A stretch of DNA of 64,000 nucleotides from SAR202 cluster bacterium Casp-Chloro-G4 (lineage in GTDB: Bacteria > Chloroflexota > Dehalococcoidia > Lucifugimonadales > JADFKI01), in NCBI GenBank assembly GCA_002816705.1, contig MUCK01000017.1:1-64000 (forward strand). Direction: 5' to 3'. The notes under the pieces are model-generated. The model saw only the letters and a program-made list of their open reading frames with translations. It ran no database searches and was not told the origin of the DNA. The stretch's first letter is position 1. Each line of letters starts with the position of its first letter. The position numbers and the translations under genes are program-made. Below are positions 61,219 through 64,000 of the stretch, in pieces.

Positions 61219-62163
61219 TTACGACGCTGACACCTGTGCAATGAGCTTCAAGGTCCGCTCCCGGGAAGCCTCGGCGTCACCTACAGTTATTGCGCTAGCC
61301 AACACCTCAGCGCCACCCCATGCGAATATCTCATTGAGCTTATCGGCCACCTGCTCCTCGCTACCTGCGATAAGAACCGAGTCCAGCATCTCGTCGGTCC
61401 AACCTGTGTCTTCGGACTCCGCGAATCCGGCCCTCTCGAACATACGGGCGTAAAACGGGGTCTTCGGAAAGTAACCCAACTGCTCCCGAACACCGTTGCG
61501 AGCCGCCTCCAAGTCCTCATTGACGCACACAGGGGCGTGCACGACAAGAGGCGGTGCTGGTCGACCAGCTTTCTCCGCGCCGGCCTTGAGCGCAGGCAGA
61601 GCGACGTCCCGAACGTATGAGAGGGGACAGACCCAGCTTATGGCACCGTCGGCTAACTCGCCGCAGACCTCGAATGACGCAGAAAGCAGCGCAGACGCCA
61701 TGATTGGCACATTCGTAGGGGAAGACATGGAGAAATGAGCAGAATAGTGCCGGCCTTCAAAGTCGATTTTGCCCTCGTGGGACAGTCCGCTGAGTATCTG
61801 GATATATTCCTTCAGGTGGCCCAGGGGTTCACGAAAATCCACTCCGAAGGTTTCTGTCATACTGCCTCTGTGGCTGGGACCGATTCCCAATCTTATGCGT
61901 CCCGGCGCAATACCGGCTATCGTCTGCGCCTGACGGGCCGCCACGATGGGGTGCCTGGTCCACGTGCGCATGATCGAAGTACCCAGCATTATGCTTTCGG
62001 TCTGGGCAGCGGCCGCAGCGAAGACTGTCAGCGCATCACCTACATCACCGCCAGAGGTCATCCAGGCCGCCTTTACGCCTAACTTTTCGGCCCTGCGGAT
62101 AGATGCCAGTACTGTTTGCGGATCCGGCGCAGGAATAGCAACTCCAATGATCTTATCTGCCAT
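61219..62163 (-). CDS. LLM-class flavin/F420-dependent oxidoreductase
   Basis: A 314-aa TIM-barrel of the bacterial luciferase-like family. AGIAPGRIRLGIGPSHRGSM near 84-103 is the coenzyme-binding region, and the C-terminal ends in the usual helical cap. Whether it uses F420 or FMN cannot be read from sequence; the closest-looking patterns are F420-dependent (MsnO8/MER-like). GGAGGAG precedes the ATG. It is the first gene of a two-gene minus-strand operon with the enolase-superfamily protein. Confidence 0.88.
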   Translation of the reverse strand: MADKIIGVAIPAPDPQTVLASIRRAEKLGVKAAWMTSGGDVGDALTVFAAAAAQTESIMLGTSIMRTWTRHPIVAARQAQTIAGIAPGRIRLGIGPSHRGSMTETFGVDFREPLGHLKEYIQILSGLSHEGKIDFEGRHYSAHFSMSSPTNVPIMASALLSASFEVCGELADGAISWVCPLSYVRDVALPALKAGAEKAGRPAPPLVVHAPVCVNEDLEAARNGVREQLGYFPKTPFYARMFERAGFAESEDTGWTDEMLDSVLIAGSEEQVADKLNEIFAWGGAEVLASAITVGDAEASRERTLKLIAQVSAS

Positions 62164-62350
62164 ATGGAAACTCCTCCATTATGTTGAGATTAAGCTGATG
62201 CCAGGTGATACAACGGAAGCACGGGCAGTATATCATGGCCCCTAGGCCACTATTTTGGCGTCAAAGCGACAAGAGACAGACACACGGGAAACTTGGCATC
62301 ACGCAGGCCAAATGCTAGAATTTCACATATAAACGTATAGGTGGATACAC

Positions 62351-63250
62351 ATGGATGGCCTGATAGAACACGAGACCCCCGAGCAAAATTTCCCTACCAT
62401 GATTGTGGCCTTCGCTGGCTGGCCTGACGCTGCGGAGGCGGCCACTCGCGCCGTTCGATACCTGGTCCGCAAGCTTCCCGCAAAGAAGTTCGCAGAGATC
62501 GACCCGGAGGAGTTTTACGACTTCACTGTGGTGCGTCCACAGACCCGGACCAATCGACAAGGCGACCGTATCATCCGATGGCCGCAAAACGACCTTTACT
62601 ACTACGCCCCGGAAGAGGAAAGTCGTCGTTTCATACTTTTCGTGGGCACGGAACCGAACCTGAAGTGGCGGGCATACTCTAACATTCTTACCAGCATTGC
62701 CGTAAGGCACGAGGTGAAGCTGATAGTGTCCCTGGGCGCTTTGCTGGACGCTGTTCCTCACACGCGAGAACCACGCATCACCGGGCGGGCTAGCTCACAG
62801 GAGCTTACGCAAAAGGCCGAATGGCTGGGAATCCGAAACTCCGGATACCAGGGGCCGACGGGAATACACACCGCCTTCATGGACGCCTGCACCAATCTGA
62901 ACATTGCCCATGCTAGTGTGTGGGGACACTGCCCGCACTACGTGAACACAACTCCAGACCCTCGCGTTAGTCGCGCTCTATTGACGAGGCTACGCAGTCT
63001 CATAGATGTGGATGTGGACCTTGAAGAGCTTCGTCTTGCGGGCGAGGCGTATCAGGAAGAGGTCAACAAGGTCATCGCCAAGCAGCCGGACGTCTCCTCG
63101 TACGTTACGCGGCTGGAGCAGCGCTACGACGCAGCGGAGTCTAACCAGCCCAACGAAGAAATTCCAAGCCCCGACACGATGGTCCATGAGTTGGAGGAAT
63201 TTCTGCGGAGTCAGCGTCAAGAGCCCGAAGAGGAATTACCCTCCGAGTAA
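62351..63250 (+). CDS. PAC2 (proteasome assembly chaperone 2) family protein
   Basis: A 299-aa protein with the PAC2 pattern: MIVAFAGWPDAAEAATRAV at 17-35, FILFVGTEPNLKWRAYS, then IVSLGALLDAVPHTREP near 129-145. The C-terminal 50 residues are acidic (QRQEPEEELPSE at the end), probably helical. Bacterial PAC2 proteins occur widely in Actinobacteria and Chloroflexota and their function is unknown. No proteasome genes are seen here. The start is preceded by GGTGG. The alpha/beta hydrolase gene follows after 47 bases. Confidence 0.88.
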   Translation: MDGLIEHETPEQNFPTMIVAFAGWPDAAEAATRAVRYLVRKLPAKKFAEIDPEEFYDFTVVRPQTRTNRQGDRIIRWPQNDLYYYAPEEESRRFILFVGTEPNLKWRAYSNILTSIAVRHEVKLIVSLGALLDAVPHTREPRITGRASSQELTQKAEWLGIRNSGYQGPTGIHTAFMDACTNLNIAHASVWGHCPHYVNTTPDPRVSRALLTRLRSLIDVDVDLEELRLAGEAYQEEVNKVIAKQPDVSSYVTRLEQRYDAAESNQPNEEIPSPDTMVHELEEFLRSQRQEPEEELPSE

Positions 63251-63297
63251 CCTTTCCTGTCGCGCAAATGAAACCGCCAAACCACCAGGAGTTACCT

Positions 63298-64000
63298 ATG
63301 CCCCAATCGCCGCAGGATAAATGGGTCACGCTGCACGGCCTGAGTTTCCATTACCGAGACTGGGGTGGTACGGGCCAACCTGTCGTTCTGCTACATGGCC
63401 TGGCGTCAACCTCGCACATATGGAACATGGTTGCGCCCATTCTTGTGGAGAACAATAGGGTCGTGGCTCTGGACCAACGTGGCCACGGGGAGAGCGATAC
63501 GCCCGACCATGGCTATGACTTCTCAACGGTCGTTGGCGACCTTGATGAGTTCATTGGCAGCCTGGGTATTAGACAGCCGATTGTTTTCGGCCACTCGTGG
63601 GGCGGCGATGTTGCGCTAGAGTACGCGGTGACTCATCAGGACAACGTTAAGGGCCTGGGTTTTGTAGACGGTGGCACTATTAACATAGCGGCACGTCCGG
63701 GGAATACATTGGAGCAGGCGAAAGAGGACATGGCGCCTCCTGTGTGGGAAGGCATGACCTTCCAGAAGTTAGAAGAACGAGCCCGCACATGGCGCACGCC
63801 TTCCATGCTGACACCCGCACATATCGAAATTTTGCGTTCCAATTTCCGACAGAACGGCGACGAAACTATAACCGCAAGACTCAGCCGAGAAAACCACATA
63901 CGCATCATCGAGGCGCTATGGGACCACAGCCCACCCGCGCTATATCCACAGGTGCAGTGCCCTGTCCTACTAATGCCTGCCCGCGAGAAGGACAACGAAT
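63298..64000 (+). CDS. Alpha/beta hydrolase, N-terminal part (cut by window edge)
   Basis: The first 234 codons of a hydrolase running beyond the right edge. GQPVVLLHGLASTSHIWN near 23-40 holds the oxyanion loop, VALDQRGHGESDTP follows, and IVFGHSWGGDVALEYA near 95-110 contains the nucleophile elbow Ser. The segment ends at CPVLLMPAREKD, where the acid residue should come. AGGAG precedes the ATG by 7 bases. The substrate is unknown; the fold covers esterases, epoxide and C-C hydrolases. Confidence 0.92.
   Translation, partial: MPQSPQDKWVTLHGLSFHYRDWGGTGQPVVLLHGLASTSHIWNMVAPILVENNRVVALDQRGHGESDTPDHGYDFSTVVGDLDEFIGSLGIRQPIVFGHSWGGDVALEYAVTHQDNVKGLGFVDGGTINIAARPGNTLEQAKEDMAPPVWEGMTFQKLEERARTWRTPSMLTPAHIEILRSNFRQNGDETITARLSRENHIRIIEALWDHSPPALYPQVQCPVLLMPAREKDNE

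Overview
The window is a dense bacterial chromosome segment of moderate G+C, with almost no long gaps, many GTG/TTG starts and many ATGA/TAATG stop-start overlaps. No rRNA, tRNA, CRISPR array, insertion sequence or phage gene was recognised. The gene content points to a Chloroflexota bacterium, perhaps the SAR202/Dehalococcoidia side. The clues are a membrane-anchored YvcK/CofD-like protein, a siroheme-type haem cluster, hopanoid genes, SufU-type Fe-S assembly, a complex I operon without nuoEFG, and enolase-superfamily and LLM flavin/F420 enzymes typical of that group. The taxonomic assignment is inference.

Layout. 1-2985 (minus): tetrapyrrole operon of a fused AhbA-AhbB-like siroheme decarboxylase, precorrin-2 dehydrogenase, hemC and cobA (cut by the left edge). 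3181-7914 (plus): pcm, gatB, yvcK-like, secG and a SAM hydroxide adenosyltransferase. 7917-13002 (minus): FAD-linked oxidase, cysS, ispF, ispD and a YacL-type PIN-TRAM protein. 13003-27153: mixed singletons, including an EVE-domain protein with a long low-complexity tail, an aldo/keto reductase, LysR facing a Yip1-like membrane protein across an 18-bp perfect palindrome, TatD, a UPF0104 protein overlapping an orphan solute-binding lipoprotein, an acyl-CoA dehydrogenase-like/ureohydrolase/DUF3830 operon, and an amino-acid oxidase-like plus opine dehydrogenase-like pair.

27206-33964 (minus) is a complete suf system: sufB, sufC, sufD, sufU2, an Rrf2 regulator, a Rieske ferredoxin, sufS and sufU1. 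A 23-bp inverted repeat lies in front of sufB. 34110-46131 (minus) is one tightly packed 12-kb run. It starts with hopanoid genes (polyprenyl synthase, hpnH, hpnG, squalene-hopene cyclase, a YjbQ protein, a squalene/phytoene synthase). It continues without a real break into a carbohydrate cassette: a 2-hydroxyacid dehydrogenase-like protein with an altered active site, an FGGY kinase, a class II aldolase, an unknown 121-aa protein, an epimerase and a nucleoside hydrolase. 46394-57036 (plus) is the complex I operon nuoABCDHIJK-x-LMN, where x is a 64-aa DUF2007-like protein. NAD kinase follows behind its own promoter and a possible leader peptide. 58086-64000: NUDIX hydrolase, M20 peptidase, an enolase-superfamily plus LLM pair (minus), PAC2 protein and an alpha/beta hydrolase cut by the right edge.

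Together the genes describe a respiring cell that makes haem or siroheme, isoprenoids and hopanoids, and builds the Fe-S clusters that complex I and the radical-SAM enzyme need. The best candidates for undescribed biology are the hopanoid-carbohydrate run with its degenerate dehydrogenase, the small protein inside the complex I operon, the paired SufU proteins with a candidate Rrf2 operator, and the nadK leader.
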